Source: Ignelater luminosus
Taxonomy: Eukaryota > Arthropoda > Insecta > Coleoptera > Elateridae
Reading direction: 5' to 3'
NCBI GenBank assembly: GCA_011009095.1
Contig: VTPC01001012.1
Span: forward strand, 62,001-126,000
DNA length: 64,000 nucleotides
Of this stretch, positions 46,744 to 58,595 are shown piece by piece. The notes beneath the pieces were generated by a model. That model searched no databases. It was not told the DNA's origin and saw nothing but the letters and a program-made list of their open reading frames with translations. Each line of letters begins with the position of its first letter. Within the stretch, counting starts at the first letter, position 1. Position numbers and translations under genes: made by a program.

Positions 46744-48090
46744 ATGATTCAAGATCAGGTACCGGAAAAAAAGTTTCAATTTGTTAATCAGTGTGATGGG
46801 AGTAATTTCGTTAAGGCATTTAATAAGTTTACATTTCAAACATCTGCAGTGACGAAATCAATGGAAGAAGTAAACTCTTCTCTCAGTGATAGTGATGGCG
46901 ATGACTTTGATGCTACCGTTAATGATATCAAACTCACGACTGTTACAGAAGAGTGTGATCCTGCAACAGAAACTGAATTTGTAATCATGTTGCCACAGAA
47001 TATTCGTTGTGGAAGTTGCACTTTAAATTTAATTGCAACTAGTGATTGTATGAAGGCTATATCTTTTAATGTAGGAGTTCGTACCAAACACATGCATGCT
47101 ATTGACAAATGCTGTAAATTAGGGGCAAAGGCGGGCTGGCCAGGAACACCAGAAGTATAATGAAAAAATAAGGTTACACCTTAACCTGTCTTGGCGAAAC
47201 GCCTTGGAACTCCTATTTCGACTGCAAACTGCGCATTCTACATGAAGACACAAAACCAAGATTGGCTACTCTTCATCAAAAGTTAAGACTTCCTCATTTT
47301 AAAGAAACTGAGATACAATATTTGAAAGATTATTGTCAAGTAATGAAGCCGTTGGCTACTACTCTGGATATACTGCAGGGAGAAACAAACATCTATTTTG
47401 GCTACCTACTTCCAACTTTGACCGTGTCTAGCTAATAAATGCGAAAAATTGAAAAACTACTTTCAAGGCCCTACTAGACATTTTAGTACAAACTTAATTT
47501 TAAATGCATGTTTTGAAGCACTGCTCAGAAGGTTTTCTTCAGTGCTCGAAGCAGAATTAAAAGAAGCAGTCGTGGCAGCCGTAAGTTTGCCTAAATTCAA
47601 ACTCCGATGGTTTAATACGTTGAAAAATTTATATCAACTGATTCCATCAAGCAAATGCTCATGCTATCAGCAGAACAGCTGTTGGAGTCTGAATCCGAGG
47701 GATGTGATAGCGACATTTAAGATCAGAATATGGAATATGACAGGTATCTTGATTTCAACGATGCACCTGGATCTTCATCCGTTAACATTCACAAATCCAA
47801 AGAGTCCCAAAAGCTGGATAAAAGTAAGTCTAAAACTGAACTAGAACTTCTACATTACCTCAAAGACAAGATGATCAATCTTTCTAGGCTTAAGGATTGC
47901 CTGAATACTAAAAACCTTTTTGTGAGATATAATATGTGCTTGCCGTCGTCTGCGGCAGTAAAGCGTTACTATTAGGTACAACCGTCAATGGTTATTTTTT
48001 TGGTACGTTGCTATGTATTGTTTTCTCACGATTATGTATGCACTTATTTTTGACGCATGAACAAATGAAATCAACTAAAATGAATAATTT
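46744..48090 (+). pseudogene. hAT-superfamily transposase, C-terminal two thirds, degenerate
   Basis: GSNFVKAFNKF near 46797 corresponds to the hAT 'TDNGSNFVKAF' second-Asp block. LPQNIRCGSCTLNLIATSDC (46990-47050) is the 'RC..HTLNL' helix. YCQVMKPLATTLDILQGETN (about 47330-47390) and the open frame 47449-47844 (LRRFSSVLEAELKEAVVAAV, LPKFKLRWF) come next. LFVRYNMCLPSSAAVKR (about 47917-47965) is the C-terminal dimerisation motif 'YN..LPSSA.VER'. Many frameshifts. The BED finger and first Asp are missing: the 5' part is gone at the junction with the FHQD gene. Confidence 0.78.
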
Positions 48091-48311
48091 TTGCCCTAGG
48101 CCTATAGCAGTCATGAGAAAAAAGCTGGAATAGGTTCAGTAGTTTCCGTGATAATTTCAACAAAACAAACCCCTACCTCTTTTTATAGTATTAGTATAGG
48201 TTATCACAAACCTTTAATTAGGTTTCGTAGCCATGCATTCCTCATTATGTAGTCACTCAGTAAAGAACATGTACTGGGTGCTCTGTACTTGTATAGGTAA
48301 TCGAGTACTTA

Positions 48312-48313
48312 TA
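48312..48313 (+). repeat. TA target duplication (left)
   Basis: TA immediately before the mariner repeat; matching TA at 49607-49608. Confidence 0.85.
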
Positions 48314-48340
48314 CGAGGGTGGTTTGAAAAATTTCCGACC
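48314..48340 (+). repeat. mariner left inverted terminal repeat, 27 bp
   Basis: Starts CGAGGGTGGTTTGAAAAATT. Differs from the reverse complement of the right repeat at two positions (T/C at 11, A/G at 18). Confidence 0.95.
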
Positions 48341-48491
48341 TCAACGTGAAGATGGCAGCAATCGCAAATAAAAGCTACTGAATTTCGTTGTTCATCTGTT
48401 GACAGTTACTCACCAAAGTTTCAGCAATCTTGAACGCGCAGTTTTTATGTAACAGTCGTTTGAGTGAGTTGATGTGAGTTTTTTTGTAAAA

Positions 48492-49541
48492 ATGGACAAA
48501 ATCGAGTATCGAGCTGTCATTAAACATTTGTTTTTGAAAGGCAATACGCCTTCGCAAATAAAAGATGAGTTGGATTCTGTGTATGGCGACTCTGCACCAT
48601 CATTTACCACAGTGAAATTTTGGGCTGCTGAATTTAAACGTGGCCGTAAGAGCTTGGGAGACGATGAACGTTCGGGACGTCCAAAAACTGCAAGTACCGA
48701 CGAAAACATCGCCAAAGTTCACCAAATGGTGCTAGACGACCGCCGAATTAAAGTGAGAGAAATAGCCGAGGTTATGAACATGTCAAAAGAACGTGTTTGT
48801 CACATATTAAATCAACATTTAGGCATGAGAAAGCTGTCCGAGCGTTGGGTGCCGCGTTTGCTCACGTTAGACCAAAAACGTGTTCGAATGAATATTTCCA
48901 ACGCTCTTTTGGCGCAGTTTAGGCGAAATAAATCCGAGTTTTGGCGCCGATTAATTACTGTAGATGAAACTTGGATACACCATTATACGCCCGAAACGAA
49001 AATACAGTCCAAACAGTGGACTGCAAAGGGGGAACCGGCTCCAAAAAAAGCAAAAACTGTTTTTTCGGCTGGGAAAGTGATGGCGACTGGTTTTTGGGAT
49101 AGTCATGGAGTTATTTTAATCGATTATCTTCAAAAAGGAAAAACCATTACAGGAGCATACTATGCATCATTACTTGACAAGCTGAAGGCAGAACTTGCGA
49201 AAAAACGGCCACATTTGCAGAAAAAGAAAATCCTGTTTCACCAAGACAACGCACCGTCTCACACCTCAGCGGTTGCCATGGCGAAAATCCACGAATTACG
49301 GTTTGAACTGCTTGACCATCCGCCTTACTCACCAGATCTAGCCCCAAGCGACTTCTTTTTGTTCCCTCATCTAAAAATTGCGCTTGGAGGACAAAGATTT
49401 TCGTCAAATGAAGAGGCAATCACCTTCGTGAACAATTATTTTGCAGAGAAAAATGCCGAGTACTATTTGGAGGGGTTACAGAGATGGAAGCATCGCTGGG
49501 AGAAGTGTGTAGAGTTACAAGGAGACTATGTTGAAAAATAA
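48492..49541 (+). CDS. mariner transposase, 349 residues, D,D34D
   Basis: ATG at 48492 is chosen (an in-frame GTG at 48474 is not a normal start); it follows GTAAAA, and TAA is at 49539. Residues 1-110 form the paired helix-turn-helix DNA-binding region (VKFWAAEFKRG; VREIAEVMNMSKERVCHIL). The linker has WVPRLLTLDQ at 119-128, the WVPHEL-equivalent. Catalytic residues: Asp158 in TVDETWIHHY, Asp252 in HQDNAPSH, and Asp287 in YSPDLAPSDFFLF; exactly 34 residues lie between the last two, the mariner D34D signature. Length agrees with Mos1 (345) and Himar1 (348). It cuts and pastes the element at TA dinucleotides in the nucleus. No stop, frameshift or missing key residue; activity untested. Confidence 0.95.
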   Translation: MDKIEYRAVIKHLFLKGNTPSQIKDELDSVYGDSAPSFTTVKFWAAEFKRGRKSLGDDERSGRPKTASTDENIAKVHQMVLDDRRIKVREIAEVMNMSKERVCHILNQHLGMRKLSERWVPRLLTLDQKRVRMNISNALLAQFRRNKSEFWRRLITVDETWIHHYTPETKIQSKQWTAKGEPAPKKAKTVFSAGKVMATGFWDSHGVILIDYLQKGKTITGAYYASLLDKLKAELAKKRPHLQKKKILFHQDNAPSHTSAVAMAKIHELRFELLDHPPYSPDLAPSDFFLFPHLKIALGGQRFSSNEEAITFVNNYFAEKNAEYYLEGLQRWKHRWEKCVELQGDYVEK

Positions 49542-49579
49542 AAAAAAATTTTCAGAAAAAATGTCTTGTATCTTTGTTT

Positions 49580-49606
49580 GGTCGGAAACTTTTCAGACCA
49601 CCCTCG
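49580..49606 (-). repeat. mariner right inverted terminal repeat, 27 bp
   Basis: Reads GGTCGGAAACTTTTCAGACC then ACCCTCG, followed by TA at 49607-49608. Confidence 0.95.
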
Positions 49607-49709
49607 TAGTTGTGTACTTGTAATTGGTACTCGATTACATCTTGTGCAAAGTACTTGTACTCAGTACTCGAGTACAATTAGCTTGTACTCGTAACAGCTC
49701 TGGAAAGAA

Positions 49710-52700
49710 AGCTTCAATATGGAAACATGACACAGTATCATAATTTTAACGATAAAGTGTGCTAGCCTTTAGCATTTTGCTGTAAAGAATTGATTTAGCA
49801 AAGCCAGATCTTTATTTTATACCACCATTAAATCAAATCGACAAAACTTTAAAGCTATTACTTTAATGAGGCATTTGTAAACCCAAAAATAAATTTTTTA
49901 AAAATTAAACCTTTTAGTAAGTTTATTAATCATCATCACAAGAACATTAAATAAATAATTATATACGTTTTTAGAAATTTTCCGCTTAATTGAAAAAAAG
50001 GATCAGCTTTCAGTGTACTGTTTTTTCCTTGGTAGCTTTGAAGCTTTTCTATTTTATAGAAAAGAAAGGAGTCAATTACGCTGAAGACATTTTGAAAGAA
50101 TTCATTATTTTAATAAGCTGGAAATCCTCTTTTAAAATCTCATACAAATTAATTAAAAAGTTACATTATAAATTAGGAAATAAAATAGCCGCCTTTTCTT
50201 ATATAATTCGTCTGATGCGACGGTGAAAAATGTAAACGGCTTGGGAAAATTTCAGGTGTGTATAATTGCTGAATTAATTTGCAAAATTTTTCATACTTAA
50301 AAAGTAATTGGAAAAAATTGCGTAAGGTAAAAGTTTTTTTTTTTTATTAATTTGAATTTGTTTAAGCTAAGGTTCGTAGTGCTAATAATTTTTTTTTATT
50401 GTTATCGCTACCTCACCACAAGAGTATTTAAAAATGTAAAAAGGTTTTTTACAACCTTTAGGGTAACCACTTACCACTTAAAGAAGAAAATGCAAGCAAT
50501 TTCGATAACAATTAAAACAGGCGAACTTTTAATTTCTTAAATTAGTTTCATGAATCTATAACGAGAACACTGATAAGGATGAAAAACCACCCGTTTACTT
50601 TGACTTCTTCCGCATTTAATTAAGTTTCAATTTATTTAGTTTAAGTAACTTTGTAGACTGTTTACATTTCATTTTAGATGAATCGGTTGCATAAACGTAG
50701 ATATAGAACATAAATTTCGGCTTCCTTCGCTAGTTGAAATTTTATACCTAAAGCTAAAAGTCAATTAAGGTCAATTTGTACGCACGTCCGGTAAAACGAA
50801 ACAAAATTACTGGGGCAAAAGGGTGTTGAAATTAGTATATATGGGGATGTAGTTCTGAATAGGATTTAATTCAGATTGGCCTAAGCATTAAATTATCCCA
50901 TTCTGTTGATTTTCCATTTTATATACCCATCTACTAGGTTAATATATGTATTGTGTGTATATATAATCGAATCTACCAAACAGATCTTACTAATTTAAAG
51001 GAATTGAATAATATATCAAGAATACAAAACGTTTACTCTACTAACTTAACTGTTAAGAGAAAATTAATGAAGCACCTGTGTCTCCCGGGCGTGCTCTCCA
51101 TATTAACGCACAGAAAATTCGTACGCATTTATAATAAAAGTTCTTAATTACCAACGGTTAAATAAACAAAGATTTGTCACAACTTTCTGAATATGCAAAA
51201 GTAAAATAGCGTTTTAAAAATTACCTACTCGAAAAAAGCGTTGTGTTTGGTTGTATTTTTGTTTGCCTGCTCGTGTGTGCGTAGTTTTTTTTAACAGAAC
51301 AATAAACAAAAGTTCATTTCGGCTTTTTAATGAAAAAGCAGAGAATTTTGCTATGTTTCAATGAAATAGATTTGCAGCAAAATTAAAATGATTTGTAACT
51401 GAATGCGTGGGAAACGCAATTAAGTTAGTTACATTCAAAATTAAAGATCTTATTATTCTTTCAATAATTCTGAAGAATATGTAGTCTCCTATTGAATTTA
51501 CTTTAGGTAAACTAAATGAATAAATCTGAGAAAGTACTAAGTTTACAAGCGTTAAAATAACTGCAAGAATTTTTATGTATGATGCAGAAACAATTCAGAT
51601 TTATCAGAAACAGGCACAAATCAGCAATTAGAGGGGTGAATAGTAGGATTAATAGTAACTTGCTGTAGATAATAAGAAAGCAAAAGGACTGCATTGGTGA
51701 GCCATGCCGGAAGAATATAGAGAGAAACAGAAAATAAAGATTAATTAGATGAACTACCATGTTTTTTCCGATTTTTTACATCTGCTTCTATCGCGCAGTA
51801 GACTGGCGATATACAATTAAAAAAAATTGTACCTGTAACTAATGAAAATCAATTCAATAAACAATAAAGGTAATAATGCAAAGGTCTATAGATGTAAATT
51901 GAGTACTACAACGTACGCTGCTAAAAACATGAATTCCGATTAGCTTGAAGCAACTTTAATTGTATCGTTTCATGATTACTCAGCAAAAAATAAACAGCAA
52001 CAAAAATTACTCAAATTACAAAACCACATCTCCAATGTGTATTGGTAAATGGCAATTTTCACGTTTATTAAATTCATTAGGCCGAGAGAAGCTAGATGTT
52101 AAAGCTAATACTTAGTCATTCTAAATGAAAAAGTTGCCCTACACGAAGAGAAGGACGAGATGTTTTTTTAGAAATCCATACAAACACGTATATGTTCCGT
52201 GAAGATTTCCTTTGTAGTATTTACAAAATTCTAATCGAACAAAGTGTAACTAAACTTTAGAAAAACAAGATAAAAACTATGATGTTATAAGAAACTTTTG
52301 ATATGCCCAAGGATTCTTTATAGTCAATATAAGAAAAACTTGCTGACATCATGCAGTACACAAAAATGAAACGTATTGGAAATATCTTGTTTCAAAATAG
52401 CAAAATGAAAAATGGTTCCGCTCTTTTTAATGTCTATTGAGACGGGCAATACTTGTATCATTACATAATTATAGATGATTGTTTAAATTCTCGCTAAAAA
52501 CCTATGCAATTAACTAAAACGAAACAAACCTCTTAAAATGTACTCGACTAGAAATTTATTTTACAGAAATGCTTGGCAAGGGAACACGTCCAAAGCATTT
52601 ACATGAATATTAAAAGCAAGACCCTACTACAAAATTTAACAAGAAATAAGGATAATGTTGCACATTGTATTATATGTAGAAAATGTTAATTACATAGCCT

Positions 52701-53185
52701 GTCAATATCAATATTTGAATTGAACAAATATAATGAACAAGCTGGAATTTGATATCTCATTATTATATTATCATCGATAACAAACTGAAATCTACACTAC
52801 TCATGCCTTTTTTCTTATAAAATACTCTGTTAAGTTGGAAATTTGTCGATTATGACCTGGACAGAAACTGTGATATAGTCATTGAGGGAAATAAAGTAGA
52901 TTGAAAAATGTAAAATGGACTGAATTTTGTCTCCAGTGTCATTGCCTCAACTATAAAATTTGTTAACATCCACTTTCGGCCACAAAGCTGTTGAACAATT
53001 TCTATCCGGTCTCAAATACAAGATACAGAACAAAGCATTACAAAAATATAAAAAAATTTGATTTTTTTCAGTTTCATGTTTACATCTGGCTTGATTATAC
53101 CTTACTGTTCAAATCCCTACTTCTAAATCTTTTAAATATTAATCCAATTTATTTTGTTTTTACTTTACATACTGTAAATTTTTTA
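49710..53185. other. Gene-free AT-rich stretch
   Basis: Only short chance frames (49990-50226, 50953-51147, 51512-51760 minus, 52991-53191). No element termini. Confidence 0.45.
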
Positions 53186-53189
53186 ATTT

Positions 53190-53565
53190 AAAAATATGAG
53201 CTGATATAGATTCATCTGATAATGATAAGGTTTCATCTGAGCACAAAATTTCTCTTTTGCTTTTGCGGAAACAAGATGGAAACTACCAAACAGAATAAGA
53301 AATATTACTGTATATTAAGTGAGGATGTTTTGAACTAAAGCAATTTCCCAGTTCTCAACGAATTCAACAATTTGAAAACGTAATTGGAATTTTCTAATTA
53401 CTACTTAAACTGAATTTACAAGAATCTCACTGGAACGAACTAAAACGTCAAAATCACATTAATCTGAAATATAAAACTGTCTACCACTCTTCTATGTTTG
53501 ATGATCTTTTGAGGAAAGAAATAGAAGTGTTTTGGGAAAAAGCTAGCGACTCTGTATAATGAGTG
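53190..53565 (+). pseudogene. Possible protein-coding remnant, unknown family
   Basis: Shifting frames give IDSSDNDKVSSEHKISLLLL, FELKQFPSSQRIQQFENVIG, then SHWNELKRQNHINLKYKTVY and MFDDLLRKEIEVFWEKASDS, which look like real protein rather than random translation. Stops intervene. I do not recognise the family; it could equally be chance. Confidence 0.25.
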
Positions 53566-53864
53566 AAAAGTATTACAGAAAAATTGTAAACAAAGATCTC
53601 AACTGTTATTGAAAAAGTAGCTAATCGGATAATCATTATAGAAGCAGACCGTTGATTTTTTATGAATCAGAAGTAGAGAAGTAGACTAGTCTCTTTTATA
53701 TAAAAATAAAGAAAACGCGCCCAGTGCCAAACAGCAAAAAGGGGTAAGCCTTATCACAATTTCTTAAATATAAATTTGGAATTAATTTTGTATCACATTA
53801 ATTTAAATTCCACTTATTATTTTGTTCGAAACTGTTCAAGATTCTAAGTTCATTTACAGAAAAC

Positions 53865-53878
53865 GATTTTCATTCAAC
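53865..53878 (+). repeat. Putative decayed target duplication (left) of LINE
   Basis: GATTTTCATTCAAC resembles GATTTTGATTGCAAC at 56650-56664 (one substitution, one indel). Confidence 0.45.
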
Positions 53879-54084
53879 CCCGCCGCTGGTAAGTGCTGGG
53901 TGGATCGAATAGCCCAATACTGCCAGTGCCGGTCCCAAGTCCGGACAAAGGAAGACGATTGGGGTGAGGCTGGCAACCTACCCGGTAAAAATCAAAATGG
54001 CTCATAGAAATGGTCGACAAGCCTCAGATGGGACTGATCAAGTGAGGACGAAAATCGCGGTAATAAGGACAACAAAATCGAAAA

Positions 54085-54790
54085 TGAATACTAGAATTAC
54101 ATGCTAGAACTTTAGATCAAGGGATCATGAGATTATAACACAGCTAACGAATCACAATAGTGGAATATGTGGCCTTGCTGAAACTCGAAAAAAGGACAAG
54201 GAACAAGGAAACAATAAAATACCAAAACTATGTGCTGGCCTTTAGTGGGATGAGCAGGGATCAATACGCAAACTCGGAAGTCGGAATCTTAATCCACGAA
54301 GCACTGGTACAAAGTATCGATGACATAAAATACGTCAATGATACAATAATACATGTATTGTTCAATTTGGATCACAACAAATTACATCTCATATCGATCT
54401 ACGCCTCAGACATAGACAGGCAGGAAGGAGAAACAGAAGAATTTTAGCGCAAGTTACAGACAACAATAGACAGAGTACCCAAAAACAACAAAATCATCAT
54501 AGTGGGAGATTTCAATGCTCAAATAGGGGATAACGTCATACACCATATAAAACAACGACACAACGAAAATACATTGAACCGCAACGGAGATGCACTTCTG
54601 CGCCTACTAAAAATCAACAACACATTTTTTCCACACAAAACACAACATAAGATACCCAAGGTCACGCATCAACATTGGACTACGTAATAACAAACAGAAA
54701 CACCCCAGACAAAGACGTGAGAGCACGCACAATGTTGAGACAGATCACAAACTAGTGCTAGAAAAAATTGTCATCAAGATACCTCGATTC
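54085..54790 (+). pseudogene. LINE endonuclease domain
   Basis: NHNSGICGLAET near 54150, then the open frame 54160-54447 (EVGILIHEALVQSIDDIKYV; KLHLISIYASDIDRQ). Past a stop at 54445, 54502-54687 reads KIIIVGDFNAQIGDN (catalytic GDFN) and NNTFFPHKTQHK, and another frame gives LDYVITNRN. Degenerate, with stops and one or more shifts; the final SDH motif is represented by TDHKLV. Confidence 0.75.
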
Positions 54791-55379
54791 AAAAAAGCAA
54801 CACCAAAGTACATGGAAATGCTAAATATTGAATCTCTAGAAGACGAAACAACCACGTGGCTTCATATAGGAAGAGATTAGAAGACAAATGTGTAGAAAAT
54901 ACTATACTATACTATACAATGACAACGTAGAGGCAGTGAAGTGAACACAATATCTTGAACGCTGCAAAGAAAAGCTTAGGGACTCGAAAAATCAACGTCA
55001 ATAATGTGAGAAAATCAAAACCGTGGTTCACGACAGAAATCAAAGATTTGGCACACACATGCAACACTGTAGCAATAAGAATGAAGCGAATCGCATCTTA
55101 TACACGACAAAAAAAGTAGGGTAAACGCTAGAATAAAAGAAATGAAGAGAGAGTATATTGGAACCGATTTACCGAAGATATGGAGAAAGATCTGTACATA
55201 ACACAAAGAAAGGTGTGGAAAATAAAGCAAAAAAGCAACCGATAAATGAATACATCCAGGTTAATAAGATTGACAGGAAAAATGGGTGGAATATGTTGAG
55301 CGGCTATATGGAGCACCAAACAATTAGGAGACAATATACAATGAAAAGATCAAAACGGGAAAAGAAACAAATATAGATA

Positions 55380-56610
55380 GAGGAGAAGGTGGAACTACTT
55401 ATGAAAAAACTGAAAAACAGGACCCGACGATATTAAAAATGAACTAATAAAATGCGGAGGACAAAGACTCGCCCAAAACATCATTATTCCAGAAGGTTAT
55501 AAATAGTAAGAGAGAAAAGTGGAAACAGAGTATCACCATCCCCGTATATAAGAAAGGTGACAAGAAAGACCCGTACAATCACCCTTCTCAACACCACTCT
55601 TAAATATGTTAACATGAGTAATGGCGATAAAGCTTATGGGTCTATATACCATATGCGAAGAGCAACAAGGATTTAGAACTAATAGATCGACTACAGACGC
55701 AACATTCGCAGCAAGACAAATGATGAAGAAGGCGATGGAGTACAACAAGCCAGCATTCATGTGCTTCCTAGATCTTACGAAACCCTTTGACCGCGTGCGG
55801 CTAGGCGAGGTAGCCAGGATTCTACAAGAAGAAGCAGTACCTACCAATATGATACAAATTAGAGACCTTAATACAGACAACGTAACAAAAATAAAAGTAG
55901 GAAAGGAACTGATAGGGCAAGTGTCGATCAAAGCGGGCATAAGTCAAGGAAAGAGCCTAAACCCGTTTTTATTTAATCTAATAATGGACAGAATAACAAA
56001 ATCAGTAAAATCAGTAGGCGTAAGATACAACTTAGGAAGGAAGCAAGTAAAGATCATCTGCTATGCTGATGATGCGGTGATAATATTGGACAACAAAGAT
56101 AACCTTCAGAGAATGGTACATACCTTTACAATTACAGCAGAACAATTTAATATAAAAGTTTCCACATGAAAAACAAAATCACTAGTAGCAGGAAAAGAAT
56201 TAAAAAGATGTAAAATAGTAATAAAGAATAATCATCGAGCAAGTAACAAGATTTAATTATTTGGGTATTGAACTGAGTGGCGATGGAGATATTAGAGAAG
56301 GCGTGCGCAAACAAGCCAATAAAGCCGTATATGTATTTGAGACAAAGTATGGAAGAATAAAGATATAATAATAGAGGAGAAAACAAGGGTTTATAAAGCG
56401 TGTGTAAGACCCATCGAGACAAGAGCAGCCGAAACAAAGAGATTGATTAGAAGCACAGGAACGAAGGCACTAAGAGCAATCGCGGAGAAAACACTATTGG
56501 ACTGTATACCAATACGGGAAATATGCCAAGTGCAAAATGTTAGTAGAATGCCAACTGAAAGAATTCCCAGAATCTCAAAAGACAAGAACACCAACAATGA
56601 GAAGCTGGAC
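55380..56610 (+). pseudogene. LINE reverse transcriptase with intact YADD
   Basis: The open frame 55621-56169 (182 codons) covers the fingers/palm: EEQQGFRTNRSTTDATFAAR, motif A FMCFLDLTKPFDRV, motif B KAGISQGKSLNPFLFNLIMD, and motif C ICYADDAVII (YADD at 56062-56073). A shifted frame then gives FNYLGIELSGDGDIREGVRK and KQANKAVYVFE. Conserved residues at motif A are slightly off (KPFD for QAFD; the usual RQG reads SQG). A stop at 56167 and flanking lesions inactivate it. Confidence 0.8.
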
Positions 56611-56669
56611 GACCAATAGACCAAAGGACTAAAAAAAGAAGAAGAAGAAGATTTTGATTGCAACTGAAG

Positions 56670-58545
56670 AGTCTAGCACAAGCAACTCAGCTACGTGAGT
56701 CTAGCAAATAAACTTATTGTTTTACAAGGAATTACAAATAGTCGTTTTGAAGGTGTTTATGGGATACTTGAACAGAAATTAGAACGAGACCTTCTGTGTT
56801 TCCAGTGTACTATGAAGCAGTGTTGAAGGTGTTCGACTGTTCTGAGTCAAATATTCTAATTTTTAAGAAATTCTTGAAATAAGCCAAATTTAATTCTCTC
56901 CGCGTATTACAAAGGAATACGTCAAGGAAAACCTTTCGAGAGGTAATGCTTTTCTTTATTTACTCTAACGAGCCTTCAAGAAGAAATACAAAGTAGCAAA
57001 AGCTATAAAACTTTAACTCTCATTTAGATTTTCAAAAGCCTTCCGTTGGCCATATAAATGGCTAGTATCATTTATTGTTTCGGGGTAAATTTTCCGTCTT
57101 TTGTAATAAAGACAATGGAATCAAAGATGGTTGAAATCGACAAAGTGGAGAAACCCGACAACTAACGAATGACAGCAAAGACACAACGTGATTGCGACGT
57201 TGTCAGCTCTGCTATTTGTACAGACCGTCTGCCGACGAACTGTGACGTCACTAGTAAAGAAAAATTATTTTATTTCCTTATAACTCTTTAGTTACCATAT
57301 TACGGCAAAACTGTTAATGGATATTAACTATGTATCCTGTCTAGAATGATAATATGTGTGTAGATTTCAATAAATCCATTTTAGGAAACGACCCCATTAT
57401 GAAAATTTATATCTCTCCTTTAAGATTCGAAATTTCTTTATAATCATCATTCATTAATCAGAGAAATTTTTGAAAACAATATTTTAGTTTTCTGATCATA
57501 ATAACTATGAAGGGATTGGAAATTCTAGAAAACAGTGTTCAAAAGGTCCAACCGAGACACTTAGCTAAATATTTAGAAAAAGGCATTGAAAACTTTAGCT
57601 ATCCCGATTGAAAGAGATTCTTTAAAATGTTTACAAGTCTTGCAAAAAGTTCCATTAAAATAAAGAGATAAAAAGTACTACCAAAGAGGACTATAAATTT
57701 ATAATATCGTAAACGATGCTACAGGACGAGACGTAAAATTGACTTAAGACTAAAACCAAATGCTGAAACAAACAAAAAAGGTAAACAGTTCATTTTGCTT
57801 GAATCTCGGCATTAACATCCAGATGTGAAGAAATTAGCGTTATCTGAAGACCTTTAAGACCAATAAAAACATTAGTAGTTAAGGTTGACTTCACTAAAGT
57901 CGCAAATTATAATTATACCTGTACCTAGCATTTTTAATAAATTGTTAGAACTTGAGCTCAAGTTTAGAAAAAAAAGATTTCCCTCAAATAAACTTAAGGT
58001 CAGCTTATTGTCTTTTCTTCATGGTAATCCTACCTTATCCGTTTAAATGTAAACAAAATTATATCGGAAATAAGCTGATACACAATGAAATGATATTCTG
58101 TATTACATCCTTGAAACCTTAGACAAATATTTATTCTTGTTTTTACCCCTGAAACTGTAACATGTAAAAGCTATTATTCATATACAAAGTTAACATTAAT
58201 TAGTATGAGCTGAACAAAACATAATTTAGCGAAACAACAGCTCGAATAGTAAACCTTAGAAAAGAAATATTCTTCACTTCAGAATCTGCTGCTCACCGGT
58301 GCTCACCAAACGAAAGCGAGCTACTTGCCACAGTCTGAAAGTTAAGATTGTAGATCAGACTAGGAAGATCGATTCAAATAGTAGACTTAACTCTGTTGAC
58401 TTACACATAAAACTTTCTCGTCTTCAAGACTTCTTAAATGTGAATTAATACTTTAACATGGTAGTTACAGAGTTGCTCCCAGTATGAGACAAAAAGAGAA
58501 AGAAAATGATAATCAAGAAAGCTAACAACAACGGATAGAAGAAGG

Positions 58546-58595
<50 letters not shown>

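Larger units (their letters stand above)
48314..49606 (+). mobile_element. Intact autonomous mariner element, 1293 bp
   Basis: 27-bp inverted repeats with two mismatches, TA on both sides, and one uninterrupted transposase ORF; the length is the normal 1.3 kb of the family. It sits inside the 3' subterminal repeats of a dead hAT. The protein resembles the irritans (Himar1-type) group more than the mauritiana (Mos1) group, by shared blocks such as HHYTPE, SAGKVMA and HPPYSPDLAPSDFFLF. The inverted repeats differ from those I know for Himar1. The only recognisable element in the window with no coding lesion. Confidence 0.93.
48260..49702 (+). mobile_element. hAT 3' subterminal region and terminal repeat, split by mariner
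   Basis: Repeated GTACTTGTA / GTACTCGAGTAC motifs occur at 48276-48311 and, beyond the mariner, at 49613-49690. The end ...GTACTCGTAACAGCTCTG at 49702 is, in reverse complement, CAGAGCTGTTACGAGTAC, a standard hAT CAGAG terminus. The following eight bases GAAAGAAA could be the target duplication; the 5' end is missing so it cannot be confirmed. Confidence 0.65.
53879..56649 (+). mobile_element. Near full-length LINE, 2.8 kb
   Basis: Starts with a GC-rich leader (CCCGCCGCTGGTAAGTGCTG...; frame GKCWVDRIAQYCQCRSQVRT, a leader I recall from insect LINEs). Endonuclease and RT regions follow, then a (GAA)n-type tail at 56632-56649. Flanked by a decayed 14-15-bp duplication. A (ATACT)3 run lies at about 54899-54915 in the linker. 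Confidence 0.7.

Noticed and set aside
48474-48491. Upstream in-frame GTG start for the mariner transposase
   Set aside because: Animal translation would use the ATG at 48492; the resulting 349 residues fit the family length.
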